From Enterovibrio sp045679545 (GTDB lineage: Bacteria; Pseudomonadota; Gammaproteobacteria; Enterobacterales; Vibrionaceae): a stretch of DNA of 64,000 nt. Shown piece by piece: positions 17,580 to 26,133 of the stretch. Location of the stretch: assembly GCF_045679545.1 (NCBI RefSeq), contig NZ_CP166194.1, forward strand, positions 2,480,001 through 2,544,000, read 5' to 3'. The notes under the pieces are model-generated. The model was given only the letters and a program-made list of their open reading frames with translations, was not told the origin of the DNA and did no database searches. Position 1 is the first letter of the stretch. Every line of letters begins with the position of its first letter. Position numbers and translations under genes: made by a program.

Positions 17580-18098
17580 ATGCCAACTCCATGTTATATC
17601 GCTATTGAAGGTAAAACTCAGGGAAACATCACTGCCGGTGCTTTCACCGCAGATTCTGTCGGTAACATCTATGTGGAAGGCCACGAAGACCAAATGCTGG
17701 TGCAAGCCTTTGACCACATCGTGACCGTGCCGACCGACCCACAAAGCGGTCAGCCTTCTGGCCAACGTGTTCACAAGCCGTTCAAGTTCACCGTGGCGCT
17801 GAACAAAGCCGTGCCGCTGATGTACAACTCACTCGCATCAGGCGAAATGCTGCCAAAGATTGAACTCAAATGGTACCGCACCTCGGTGGAAGGTAAGCAA
17901 GAGCATTTCTTCTCGACCATCCTGACTGACGGCACCATCATCGATATCGATTGCCAAATGCCCCATTGCCAAGACGCGAACAAGAAAGAGTTCACCCAGC
18001 TGGTGACTGTGTCTGTGGCTTACCGCAAGATTGATTGGGAACACACTGTAGCGGGTACGTCAGGTGCCGATGACTGGCGTGCGCCGATTGAAGCATAA
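17580..18098 (+). CDS. hcp: Type VI secretion system tube protein Hcp
   Basis: Hcp hexamers stack into the inner tube that carries VgrG and effectors out of the cell. The start at MPTPCYIAIEGKTQG has AAGGA 8 nt upstream, while a longer in-frame start at 17544 lacks support. It has 172 residues, as in V. cholerae Hcp. Family signatures are IEGKTQGNITAGAF, the extended loop VPTDPQSGQPSGQR and the conserved C-terminal YRKIDWEH. A terminator follows, so much hcp mRNA may end before vgrG. Confidence 0.97.
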   Translation: MPTPCYIAIEGKTQGNITAGAFTADSVGNIYVEGHEDQMLVQAFDHIVTVPTDPQSGQPSGQRVHKPFKFTVALNKAVPLMYNSLASGEMLPKIELKWYRTSVEGKQEHFFSTILTDGTIIDIDCQMPHCQDANKKEFTQLVTVSVAYRKIDWEHTVAGTSGADDWRAPIEA

Positions 18099-18168
18099 GG
18101 CTTCGTGACTTAAGGCTCCGCCTCTCTTGTCCTTTTGTTGAAAAGAAACAATGTGAGCCTTTTGTGCC

Positions 18169-18191
18169 CAACCCGCCCTTGGGCGGGTTTT
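18169..18191 (+). terminator. Terminator between hcp and vgrG
   Basis: An ACCCGCCC/GGGCGGGT stem is followed by TTTT. It could keep hcp expression above that of vgrG and the toxin genes. Confidence 0.75.
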
Positions 18192-18272
18192 GTCGTCAAG
18201 CAATGACGCCTGACGACCTGATGTTGAATGATGTACGGACGCTGTTTAAACAGGGTCATGCTGGGATGGTTT

Positions 18273-20459
18273 ATGGCTACGGAAAGCGGTCTGCAATTTA
18301 CTCTTCATGTTGAAGGCTTACCCGACGACACCTTTGCGGTGGTCGACTTCTCAGGCACGGATAGCCTTTCTGCGCCATTCGTGTATCAGGTCAATCTGGC
18401 GAGCCGCAAAGAAGCCCTCTCCGAAAACGACGTGGTTGACCGCAATGTTACCTTGATGTTGTGGAAAGACGGGGAGTTAGCCCAACGCTTTCATGGCATT
18501 GTGCGCCGCTTTACCCGCGGTGATACGGGCTTTAGCCATTCTCGTTATGCGCTTGAGATGGTCCCTGCCCTTTCGCGTTTGTCCCTTCGCCATAACAGCC
18601 GTATTTTCCAGCAACAATCTGTCCCTGAAATCATCAGTATCTTGCTGCAAGAAATGGGCATTGATGCGTATGCATTCGCCCTCTCTGGCAGCCCGCAGAC
18701 CCGCGAATACTGTGTGCAGTATCGTGAGTCGGACCTTGAATTTTTAGAACGCATCGCGGCCGAGGAAGGCATTTTCTATACCTTCTTGCACAGCAAAGAC
18801 AAACATACCGTGTTGTTTTCGGATGACACTCAGACGCTCTCTCACTCGTCATTAGCATTGCCTTATAACGCCACTGTTGGCGGCACGGCCAGTTCAACCT
18901 TTGTCAAAGGCTGGCAATTCTCGGCGCAAACCCGCCCGTCGTCGGCGCAGCTGAAAGACTACAGCTTCAAAAAACCGGCTTATGGCTTTTTGCATGACCA
19001 TGCGGGCACGGAGATGGCTTATCAGCGCGGCACCTATGAGCATTATGATTTCCCTGGGCGCTACAAAAGTGATGCGGCAGGAAAACCGTTTACCCAATAC
19101 CGGTTAGAGCATCTAAGAAGCGATGCGATTACCGCGACCGCCTCGAGCAATGTGATGCAAATCCAAGCCGGCATGTTGTTTGATTTAACCGACCACCCTG
19201 ATGACACCACCAATCGCGATTGGGTGGTGGTCTCGGTGCAATGCGAAGGCACGCAGCCGCAAGCGCTCGAAGAGCACGGTGGTGAGGGCATGACCACCTA
19301 TCACAATACGTTTTCAGTTATTCCGGCGCACCGACCGTGGCGCCCCGCGCCACAAGCCAAACCCTGTGTGCATGGCCCACAAATCGCCATTGTGACTGGG
19401 CCTGCGGGGGAGGAAATCTTCTGTGATGAACACGGGCGCGTGAAAGTGCAGTTTCCGTGGGACAGATATGGCAACAGCGACGACGCCTCAAGTTGTTGGG
19501 TACGCGTGTCCCAAGGCTGGGCTGGCGGGCAATACGGCATGATGGCGATACCAAGAATCGGCCATGAAGTGATTGTGTCGTTTTTAGAAGGCGACCCAGA
19601 CCAACCGATTATCACAGGACGCACTTATCACGCCACCAATGTGCCGCCCTATCCGCTGCCAGCCAACAAAACCCGCACGGTAATCCGCACCGAAACCCAT
19701 CAAGGCGAAGGGTTCAATGAGCTTCGCTTTGAAGACCAAGCGGACAAAGAAGAGATTTACGTTCATGCCCAAAAGGACATGAACCTGCTGGTCGAGAATG
19801 ACCGCAAAGACAACATCAAACACGACTTGCACTTGGATGTGGAGAATGAACGGTTTTCTCACATCAAAGTCGATGATCATTTAACCGTCGACGGGCAAAG
19901 CAAAGAGCATGTGAAGGGTGACATCAGTCTAACTGTTGACGGCTCCCTCCATATTAAACAGGGAAAGAAGCAACTTCTCGAAGCGGGCACCGAAATACAC
20001 CACAAAGCCGGCGATAAAGTCATCATCGAAGCAGGCACAGAGATCACCATCAAAACAGCCGCGGGCTTTGTAAAACTTGACCCTGCGGGTGTGCATTTTT
20101 CAGGTGCGGTAGTTAATTTGAACTCTGGTGGGGGCGCAGGAAGTGGCAGTGGAGCATCACCTACTCTTCCTAGCATTTCGACATTACTAACCAGCAAACT
20201 TGGCACCAACTGGGTGGAGTTTGAATATCTAGACCCTGATATGGCGCCTTTTGCGAACACACCTTATCGCGCCATTTTAAGTGATGGAACAGAAGTGCAA
20301 GGAACGCTAGATGGTGACGGCTATGCACGCATTGACGAAGTGCCAGCAGGTCCCGTTCGTGTTTACTACGACCCTGACAATACGTTCGAAGACAAGGCAC
20401 GAGAAAGCATCAATTCACTCAGCAGCAAGGTGAGTTCTTTAATGGGAGGCGCTAGCTAA
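18273..20459 (+). CDS. vgrG: Type VI secretion spike protein VgrG with a C-terminal extension
   Basis: This forms the trimeric spike at the tip of the Hcp tube. I place the start at MATESGLQFTLHVEGL, as in other VgrGs; upstream ATGs at 18228 and 18258 are less likely. It has 728 residues. The gp27-like base runs to about residue 370. The gp5 OB-fold follows (EIFCDEHGRVKVQFPWDRYG) and then a DUF2345 beta-helix (IEAGTEITIKTA). After a glycine/serine linker near residue 630 there is a transthyretin-like domain (YRAILSDGTEVQGTLDGDGY) that probably docks the effector. The stop overlaps the effector start by one base (TAATG), so the two are coupled. Confidence 0.96.
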   Translation: MATESGLQFTLHVEGLPDDTFAVVDFSGTDSLSAPFVYQVNLASRKEALSENDVVDRNVTLMLWKDGELAQRFHGIVRRFTRGDTGFSHSRYALEMVPALSRLSLRHNSRIFQQQSVPEIISILLQEMGIDAYAFALSGSPQTREYCVQYRESDLEFLERIAAEEGIFYTFLHSKDKHTVLFSDDTQTLSHSSLALPYNATVGGTASSTFVKGWQFSAQTRPSSAQLKDYSFKKPAYGFLHDHAGTEMAYQRGTYEHYDFPGRYKSDAAGKPFTQYRLEHLRSDAITATASSNVMQIQAGMLFDLTDHPDDTTNRDWVVVSVQCEGTQPQALEEHGGEGMTTYHNTFSVIPAHRPWRPAPQAKPCVHGPQIAIVTGPAGEEIFCDEHGRVKVQFPWDRYGNSDDASSCWVRVSQGWAGGQYGMMAIPRIGHEVIVSFLEGDPDQPIITGRTYHATNVPPYPLPANKTRTVIRTETHQGEGFNELRFEDQADKEEIYVHAQKDMNLLVENDRKDNIKHDLHLDVENERFSHIKVDDHLTVDGQSKEHVKGDISLTVDGSLHIKQGKKQLLEAGTEIHHKAGDKVIIEAGTEITIKTAAGFVKLDPAGVHFSGAVVNLNSGGGAGSGSGASPTLPSISTLLTSKLGTNWVEFEYLDPDMAPFANTPYRAILSDGTEVQGTLDGDGYARIDEVPAGPVRVYYDPDNTFEDKARESINSLSSKVSSLMGGAS

Positions 20460-21787
20460 TGTGGGGAAATGAGCTTTTTCAGTACCTCTATGACAATCTC
20501 GAAGGCGCCTACGATTCAGGCGAAAAATATATATCTCAAAAAGCACAGGACGCATACGATTCCACACTCGGTGCGATTGATTGGATTTGGGAAGCGCTTC
20601 AAGGAGACTTCAATACCAACCAGACGACTGGACAAATAGCAGCAAACGCTGCACTTGGTATCATCCCAATCGTTGATCAAATATTAGATTGCCGCGACTT
20701 AATCGCAAACTGTCGCCATATACATAAAAACAGAAGTGATGTGACGGCTTGGGTCGCTCTTTGCTTCACCCTAATTGGCCTCATTCCCTCGCTAGGCTCT
20801 GTGGCAAAGGGGGTATTGAAGATTCTCTTTCTTTTTGTCAGAAAAGCGGGAGGGAATGTTGCTGCAGCGATTCGCCCTGCAATGGCACCTATTATTTCGT
20901 TTCTTCAAAACGAAAAAATACGTAAGTTGTTCGACATCCCCAGAATCGATATCGCACTAAGAAAAATCGCAGAAGCGATCAAAAGTATTCGTGGTGAGGT
21001 GACTGCAACTGCACTCAAAGGCTATCTTGATAACATTGCAGATGCGCTAACAGATTTAGTCTCACAAATTCGATACCTCGCTCCTGCTAGCGTAAAGGTT
21101 TGGCTCGATGAATCTGTTCGGTTGGTACGCGCCGTTCAAGAATCCGCAGATAGAATGTTGGAACCCGCCATCGCGCCAGTGCAACGTATTCTGAACGATA
21201 TTGAAGAAGCATTAGGCAAACAAGCTGATGAATACTCACCCAGCTATCGAGCTGATGTAAATACACGCACCGTTCACGAACTTGACCCAACAGTCGCTGC
21301 AATAAATCCACGCATTCTGACTCGCACACAGAAAGGTCTGTATGGCGAAATTATCAGTGACAACTATATGCTTAACCAAGGTCATCGAAACATGTTGCCG
21401 GACGCTCGGCAGGTTCGCTCTTTAGAAGATACTCCTAGAGGCCGTGGCATTGATGGCATTTATGAAAATGGTAATCCGCCTCCTCCGTATATAGTGACAG
21501 AGACTAAATACCGAACTGACTCTGGTAAATATATTGACTCAGATGGGATAGCAAGAGATAACATTTTGCCGACAACCCGTGGTTCAAATGGGTATGTGAG
21601 TGCAAAACAAATGAGTGACGCTTGGATCCAGCCAAGATTGGCCGATGAAGTTGGACGAGATGCCGCTGACGATATCATGGACGAAGGATATGCCCGATGG
21701 TTAATGATTGTTGATGAATCGGGAGAAGTGGTCAACATTACAAAATTGGACGCCAATGCAAGAAGCATTGAAGAGGTGATGAGATGA
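20459..21787 (+). CDS. T6SS nuclease effector, PoNe-like (PD-(D/E)XK fold)
   Basis: This 442-residue protein lies directly after vgrG. The N-terminal half has a conserved toxin-like segment (GIIPIVDQILDCRDLI, about residues 67-82), a hydrophobic stretch at 96-127 and long helices at 160-255. The C-terminal domain has a restriction-nuclease pattern: E297 (GLYGEIIS), D332 (GRGIDGIY) and E348/K350 (YIVTETKYR). This pattern, with a DUF1911-type immunity gene next to it, matches the PoNe family of DNase effectors described in vibrios. Activity is inferred. The immunity gene overlaps its stop by 4 bp (ATGA). Confidence 0.8.
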   Translation: MWGNELFQYLYDNLEGAYDSGEKYISQKAQDAYDSTLGAIDWIWEALQGDFNTNQTTGQIAANAALGIIPIVDQILDCRDLIANCRHIHKNRSDVTAWVALCFTLIGLIPSLGSVAKGVLKILFLFVRKAGGNVAAAIRPAMAPIISFLQNEKIRKLFDIPRIDIALRKIAEAIKSIRGEVTATALKGYLDNIADALTDLVSQIRYLAPASVKVWLDESVRLVRAVQESADRMLEPAIAPVQRILNDIEEALGKQADEYSPSYRADVNTRTVHELDPTVAAINPRILTRTQKGLYGEIISDNYMLNQGHRNMLPDARQVRSLEDTPRGRGIDGIYENGNPPPPYIVTETKYRTDSGKYIDSDGIARDNILPTTRGSNGYVSAKQMSDAWIQPRLADEVGRDAADDIMDEGYARWLMIVDESGEVVNITKLDANARSIEEVMR

Positions 21788-22755
21788 CAGGACAAGCACT
21801 AACATTTAATCAAATGAGAAGGGATGCTTTTCTGGACGAACATGTTTATGACGAACAAAACACCTATTTCAGCAAAGATAACTCTCGGCGCTACACACAT
21901 CTAACCGATGAAAATAAAGACATATTTCATCGCTCAAGTATTAGTTGGTCTCTATTTTTAAATAAAGTAGAGCACGCGCTTCTTGAATACTCTGGAGGAG
22001 CGAATATTGAAGCGGTACAACTGCTCGTTGATGTCGCTTTCCAAGATCTTAATCGCCACAAAGACCAATTTACCTTTGAAATAATAAAATACTGGGAGCC
22101 AGACGGTTATCAATTTCTTCTTTGGCTGGTCAGTCTTGCAGTGCTAACTGGCAACAAAGATGCTTTGCTCACCATCGCTAGAATGACTGGGAAAAACCCA
22201 CAAGGTGGCGACGACAAATGCATCGTCCAATTATACACCCGTGTTGGCTTGCAAGGTCTCCCAAGACAAGATTCACTTGTTTTCGAAAAGCCCTACAGCG
22301 ATTTTTATGATGCCATTAAAGGCGACGGCGTTTCTCCGACAAAATCAGAACGTCAAGCGGCGCTAAATGCCTATCTTAAGGGCTGGTACAAGGGCATGAA
22401 AAATTGCTATTGGCATAATCGCCATAAAGGCAGACATGCGACTCATTTTGGCTATTGGTCACTGGAGTCGGGGGCTGCCACCATCCTTTTTGATCTTGAC
22501 GACAGTGAATACCGCAAGTCGCTTTATTACCCAAAAGATTGGGTAGACTTTGCTCGCGAACAGAATTTTGGTGCTTTATTCAGCCATGAAAAACTACCTT
22601 TTCACCATATCGCATTGCCGGGCGATGAGGCACCAGTGACAGCTGAGTGGGTTTCCAATGTCAGCAATGAGGCACTTAAAGCGAACATAGGTGAACGCCT
22701 AAGCGGTGATCCGGTTAATAAAGCAGGTGATGCTGCAATATGGATCAGCATATGA
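21784..22755 (+). CDS. PoNi-like immunity protein (DUF1910/DUF1911)
   Basis: This 323-residue cytosolic protein is expected to bind and neutralise the adjacent nuclease. The central DUF1910-like part contains FLLWLVSLAVLTGNK. The DUF1911-like part reads YLKGWYKGMKNCYWHNRHKG and then HFGYWSLESGAATILFDLDD, which is the family hallmark. Start and stop overlap the neighbours by 4 bp on both sides, a strongly coupled arrangement typical of toxin-immunity pairs. Fragments of a second copy lie at 24182-24238 and 25252-25287. Confidence 0.85.
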   Translation: MTGQALTFNQMRRDAFLDEHVYDEQNTYFSKDNSRRYTHLTDENKDIFHRSSISWSLFLNKVEHALLEYSGGANIEAVQLLVDVAFQDLNRHKDQFTFEIIKYWEPDGYQFLLWLVSLAVLTGNKDALLTIARMTGKNPQGGDDKCIVQLYTRVGLQGLPRQDSLVFEKPYSDFYDAIKGDGVSPTKSERQAALNAYLKGWYKGMKNCYWHNRHKGRHATHFGYWSLESGAATILFDLDDSEYRKSLYYPKDWVDFAREQNFGALFSHEKLPFHHIALPGDEAPVTAEWVSNVSNEALKANIGERLSGDPVNKAGDAAIWISI

Positions 22756-23258
22756 AGTACATTGTGCCCTTCGTTTTGTTAGTTACCTCTTTGAACGCTT
22801 GGGCTTCACTCTCTGGCAGCTACTCAACACCGCCAGACAGTCTTTCCAACATCGTGTTTTCTGTTACGGGATTAGACGACAAAATAATCTTAGAGCGCAG
22901 AGGTGAACTCTATGCAGCAGTCTATATGGATAAAGTAGAAAGATCTGAATTTGCGTCTTATATCGCTTGGGGAGCAGATGACCTTCAGGATTCAGAGTGC
23001 CTCGTTATGCCACTGACGCCACAAGTGAAAATTGAAGAGATCGTGGCATCAAAAGGGAGAGATGTGGTTGCAGTCACAGCCACTGACAAGTCCACCTTGC
23101 GTTTTATTGACGAGCAAAACACAAAGTCCTTTATTCGTTTACCTAAATTTAAGATCCGACAGGTTCTTTGTGTTTCTGAAAACGTGATACCACGCCTGAA
23201 AAGCAACGCATTCTTCTACAATCACGCCTTTGGTGTCGTCCCAGTCATTGAGCGTTAG
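22752..23258 (+). CDS. Small exported protein of the T6SS module, function unknown
   Basis: Starting at MKYIVPFVLLVTSLNAWA (a clear Sec signal peptide), the protein has 168 residues and no domain I recognise. The ATG overlaps the stop of the immunity gene (ATGA), so it is made together with it. A remnant of a second copy (FSVTELDDKIILERRGELYA) sits at 24266-24340 after a second immunity fragment, so the gene travelled with the effector pair. A periplasmic accessory or second immunity role is possible but unproven. Confidence 0.6.
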   Translation: MKYIVPFVLLVTSLNAWASLSGSYSTPPDSLSNIVFSVTGLDDKIILERRGELYAAVYMDKVERSEFASYIAWGADDLQDSECLVMPLTPQVKIEEIVASKGRDVVAVTATDKSTLRFIDEQNTKSFIRLPKFKIRQVLCVSENVIPRLKSNAFFYNHAFGVVPVIER

Positions 23259-23291
23259 TCGAATTCTAGTCACTCTTCACTCCGGCGAAAA

Positions 23292-23340
23292 CTTGCTCGC
23301 TGAGCAATTTTTCGCCCGACATCCAAGCAATTCTTTGCTC
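23292..23340. repeat. 49-bp direct repeat, copy 2 (downstream of the T6SS module)
   Basis: It differs by one base from 17391-17439. It lies 34 nt after the stop of the exported protein gene. The next 60 nt loosely resemble the hcp promoter region (T-run, then GCAGCTGG and CTTTGGCGC), as if this were a decayed copy of the hcp upstream region. Confidence 0.9.
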
Positions 23341-23423
23341 TGTTAAACCTCACCTTTCTATAACTCTTTGTTTTTTTGGTGCAGCTGGTTACTTTGGCGC
23401 GGATTGGGTAGCGGATTTTATTT

Positions 23424-23945
23424 ATGAAAACTAACTTTTTTAGCAAATTTGGATTGTCAAAAAAAAGCTCAGTAGATATCGAGCATACTAACCCGCTACC
23501 TCTAAACTTCGACAAGAACACTTACCCTCAGGTTAAGCTATCCCAAGAACACAAAAGCCAAGCCTATTATCTGTTTTTTTTGCTGGCAAAGCCTGAACTA
23601 GGAAGGTTCATGTCCGCATTATCTTCCCAATCTGGTGATTCACTTCCAGAACAAGGACTAATTCTTAATTTGTCACTGTATGAAGACTTCACCGGATATG
23701 TCGTCAGTTTTACCTGCAATAATGAAGATACTGTAAAGAAAATTACGCAACTAAAGCTTGCTCCGCCTCTTCCTCATCAATCATTTCCAAGTTTAGATCC
23801 TAACAGCTATGGCAGCCTGCAAGGCAACTTAGATTTGTGGTTTACACACTTCTGGGCAGTATATTGGAATTCAATGACGACTGAAGAAAAGCTGGCCATT
23901 TCACTTCCTCCTGACTGGTCTGAATTTATGGAGTCTAGATTTTGA
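23424..23945 (+). CDS. Hypothetical protein in the T6SS effector graveyard
   Basis: This is a 173-residue soluble protein without signal peptide or membrane helix. It has a basic N-terminus (MKTNFFSKFGLSKKSS) and a tryptophan-rich C-terminal part (LWFTHFWAVYWNSM). I do not recognise a family. Its position between the second 49-bp repeat and an effector fragment suggests an orphan immunity protein. This is inference from context only. Confidence 0.5.
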   Translation: MKTNFFSKFGLSKKSSVDIEHTNPLPLNFDKNTYPQVKLSQEHKSQAYYLFFLLAKPELGRFMSALSSQSGDSLPEQGLILNLSLYEDFTGYVVSFTCNNEDTVKKITQLKLAPPLPHQSFPSLDPNSYGSLQGNLDLWFTHFWAVYWNSMTTEEKLAISLPPDWSEFMESRF

Positions 23946-23959
23946 AATGATTTGCCCTT

Positions 23960-24172
23960 ATGCGACGTCTCACTTCCATAAGTGCAAAACAAATGAGCGA
24001 TCGGTGGATCGAGCCTAGACTGGCCGATGAATTAGGTAAAAGTCAGGCTCGGGAGGTGAGAAATCAAGGCTATGAACGATGGTTAATGATTGTTGATGAA
24101 TCAGGTGATGTGGTGAACATCACTAGGCTCGATGGCAGCGCAAATGCCATTGAATCAATCATGCCAAATTAA
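23960..24172 (+). pseudogene. C-terminal fragment of a second PoNe-like effector
   Basis: From ISAKQMSDRWIEPRLADELG to the stop, the 63 residues align with the last 63 residues of the intact effector (VSAKQMSDAWIQPRLADEVG and WLMIVDESGEVVNIT), also clearly at DNA level. The nuclease motifs are missing, so it cannot be active. The first seven codons come from unrelated sequence at the break. Confidence 0.85.
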
Positions 24173-24181
24173 GGAATTTAG

Positions 24182-24358
24182 ATGACTTTTTTTAATACCT
24201 CGAGAAGAGACCCTTTTCTTCAACAAAACGTTTTTTAGGAACAGAGAGATTATTTTTTGAATGACATGTTTTCTGTTACGGAATTAGACGACAAAATAAT
24301 CTTAGAGCGCAGAGGCGAACTGTATGCAGCAGCCTATTTTCTGCCGAGATCCACTTGA
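24182..24358 (+). pseudogene. Fused remnants of a second immunity gene and of the exported-protein gene
   Basis: The frame begins MTFFNTSRRDPFLQQNVF, then a TAG stop (24236-24238), then EQRDYFLND. This matches the start of the intact immunity protein (LTFNQMRRDAFLDEHVYDEQNTYFSKDN). It runs directly, in the same frame, into FSVTELDDKIILERRGELYA, a copy of an internal part of the exported protein. An internal deletion has thus joined two decayed genes. Confidence 0.8.
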
Positions 24359-24416
24359 TCAACTTGATGCTTGGATGAGAGGCTTGGGAGGAAGAGGCCT
24401 TGGGAATAGATTTTAA
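24345..24416 (+). pseudogene. C-terminal tail of a lost effector gene
   Basis: A 23-codon open tail (DPLDQLDAWMRGLGGRGLGN, then RF and stop) ends with TAA directly followed by the ATG of the membrane protein gene. Toxin genes usually end like this against their immunity gene. The rest of the toxin is gone, replaced by the fragment to the left. Confidence 0.5.
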
Positions 24417-25142
24417 ATGACCGAACTTACTACACAAGAAAAAGCTGTCGGGTTAGCCCGTTTCAGTAGCCTGCTTATTGGCGGCTTGTCTTTGTCGTTG
24501 TCTTCACTTTTTTATTTTGCATCATCAAAATCGCTTCCCCTGAACATCGCTTTTGGTTTGTATATCGGGTTACTTATTGCTTCTTTTTTAACCGACAGGC
24601 AACTTCGAACATCAAATCCGTTGAAGTTTTGGGCAAAATCTATCGCAAAAACAGGAGGATGCTTTTTTATTTCGATGAGCTTAATTCCTCTGTATTTCAC
24701 GACTGACTCATTGAATACACCTTACCTGATTCTGTCGTCTGTCTCGCTGATTTCAGGTATCTCTGCTTATTTTTTTGGGTGGCATTACTTCAGTGAAGAC
24801 GTGCTATCTGCAAACATGAAGAAGAATGGCATGCTCCAACAAGGCTTTTTAGAGAGCCACCAAGATGTCTCAGCCGGTATTTTTCATGCGTTCAAGCAGC
24901 CTGAAAACGGTATTGTGGTCATGTTAGCTAAACTATTCAAATCTTTACTAGTGGCATTAGCTTTACTGGCGGTCATATTTGGCGCAGGCCTTGGGTTCAT
25001 CATTTTATCTATTACGACACAACTTCTGCCTGACAGCATTACTATTTCGCCCCACGCGCTGGTGATCTTTGTTGTCATCCTACCAATGACGACCGCATTC
25101 ATGGTTTACATAAAGCCTATACAAGAATTTATTAAGATTTAG
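24417..25142 (+). CDS. Multi-pass membrane protein, candidate orphan T6SS immunity protein
   Basis: The 241-residue protein has about six hydrophobic helices (near residues 16-34, 41-58, 77-93, 101-120, 168-198 and 210-231). I do not recognise a named family. Its start touches the stop of a lost effector tail (TAA-ATG), and it is surrounded by effector and immunity fragments. A multi-pass immunity protein would fit a membrane-targeting toxin. TsiV2, the VasX immunity protein of V. cholerae, has similar size and topology, but homology is not claimed. Confidence 0.5.
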   Translation: MTELTTQEKAVGLARFSSLLIGGLSLSLSSLFYFASSKSLPLNIAFGLYIGLLIASFLTDRQLRTSNPLKFWAKSIAKTGGCFFISMSLIPLYFTTDSLNTPYLILSSVSLISGISAYFFGWHYFSEDVLSANMKKNGMLQQGFLESHQDVSAGIFHAFKQPENGIVVMLAKLFKSLLVALALLAVIFGAGLGFIILSITTQLLPDSITISPHALVIFVVILPMTTAFMVYIKPIQEFIKI

Positions 25143-25251
25143 GACATCCACTTAAATCAAATGGGAGCAAGTCGCGGCTAAATTCACTTTGCATCGTACA
25201 ACTGAACTGAGTGAAGTGGTCTAATGACCCCGGATACTTATGCGCAGATTG

Positions 25252-25287
25252 GTCAACGAACTTGGTGACGCTGCGATTTGGATCAGG
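25252..25287 (+). pseudogene. Short fragment resembling the C-terminus of the immunity protein
   Basis: Twelve codons read VNELGDAAIWIR, close to the end of the intact immunity protein (VNKAGDAAIWIS). It is the last trace of a duplicated immunity gene before the capsule locus. Confidence 0.5.
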
Positions 25288-25309
25288 CGATGGCTTCCCA
25301 TCGCCTTTT
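25286..25309 (+). terminator. Terminator at the end of the T6SS island
   Basis: A GGCGATGG/CCATCGCC stem with a CTTC loop is followed by TTTT. It separates the plus-strand island from the convergent capsule operon. Confidence 0.75.
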
Positions 25310-25334
25310 CATCACCCAAACAGAAAACACCCTG

Positions 25335-26084
25335 TTAAATGAAGTGTTTTCTCAACGCGTCTAAATCTTCGATGGTATCAACACCATGCGGAGGCATCAC
25401 CTCTGAAACATCAATCAGAATCTCAATACCATTGGCTAGCGGACGTAATTGCTCGAGCTTTTCTAAAACCTCTAACGGTGATTCTTCCAAAGCACTGATT
25501 GCTTTCAACGCCCCAACTCTGTAACCGTACAAGCCAATGTGACGATAATAATTCCCGCTTGGCATCACCGACTTATCATTAGAAAATTCGTCACGGGGAT
25601 AAGGAATAGGGGCTCGGCTAAAATACAGTGCTCGCTTATTCTCTCCAACAGCCACTTTCACCACATTCGGGTTCAGTAACTCTTCCACCTCATGAATTTC
25701 ATGCATCAATGTCGCCATTTGGGAATCAGGCTTTGCAATTAAAAGCGCTTCAAGTTGTTTCAACAATGCAGGTGGCATCAAAGGTTCGTCACCTTGCAGG
25801 TTTAGCACAATATCCTCATCAGGGAGTTCAAGCTTCACCGCAACTTCAGCAAGGCGGTCTGTACCTGAAGCATGGTGTTCAGAGGTCATTACTGCCTTTA
25901 CGCCGCAAGATTCCGCACATTCAAAAATACGATGGTCATCTGTCGCCACATAAACATGGCTAAAATGTGCTTTTGCTTTTTCGATGACATGAGCGATAAC
26001 AGGACGCCCGCCTAATTCCAAAAGGGGCTTCCCCGGCAGACGGCTTGAGCCGTATCTCGCAGGAATAATGATATGAGTTTGCAT
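25335..26084 (-). CDS. kdsB: 3-deoxy-manno-octulosonate cytidylyltransferase (CMP-Kdo synthetase)
   Basis: It activates Kdo with CTP to CMP-Kdo, the donor for KpsC/KpsS and LPS Kdo transferases. It has 249 residues, the usual length. Signatures are IPARYGSSRLPGKPL at the N-terminus, the NLQGDEPLMP motif (about 98-107) and YFSRAPIPYPRD (about 153-164). It is the last gene of the capsule operon. A housekeeping kdsB normally lies elsewhere in gammaproteobacteria, so this is probably a capsule-dedicated copy. Confidence 0.95.
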   Translation of the reverse strand: MQTHIIIPARYGSSRLPGKPLLELGGRPVIAHVIEKAKAHFSHVYVATDDHRIFECAESCGVKAVMTSEHHASGTDRLAEVAVKLELPDEDIVLNLQGDEPLMPPALLKQLEALLIAKPDSQMATLMHEIHEVEELLNPNVVKVAVGENKRALYFSRAPIPYPRDEFSNDKSVMPSGNYYRHIGLYGYRVGALKAISALEESPLEVLEKLEQLRPLANGIEILIDVSEVMPPHGVDTIEDLDALRKHFI

Positions 26085-26133
26085 AAATCTATCTCTTAAT
26101 CAGAAAACAATCTGTCAAATAAAAAGCAATGTT

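Noticed and set aside
23345..23410. Possible second sigma-54 promoter after the right 49-bp repeat
   Set aside because: GG-N10-GC spacing can be found, but the -24 and -12 boxes do not match the consensus. It is at best a decayed copy and is mentioned only with the repeat.
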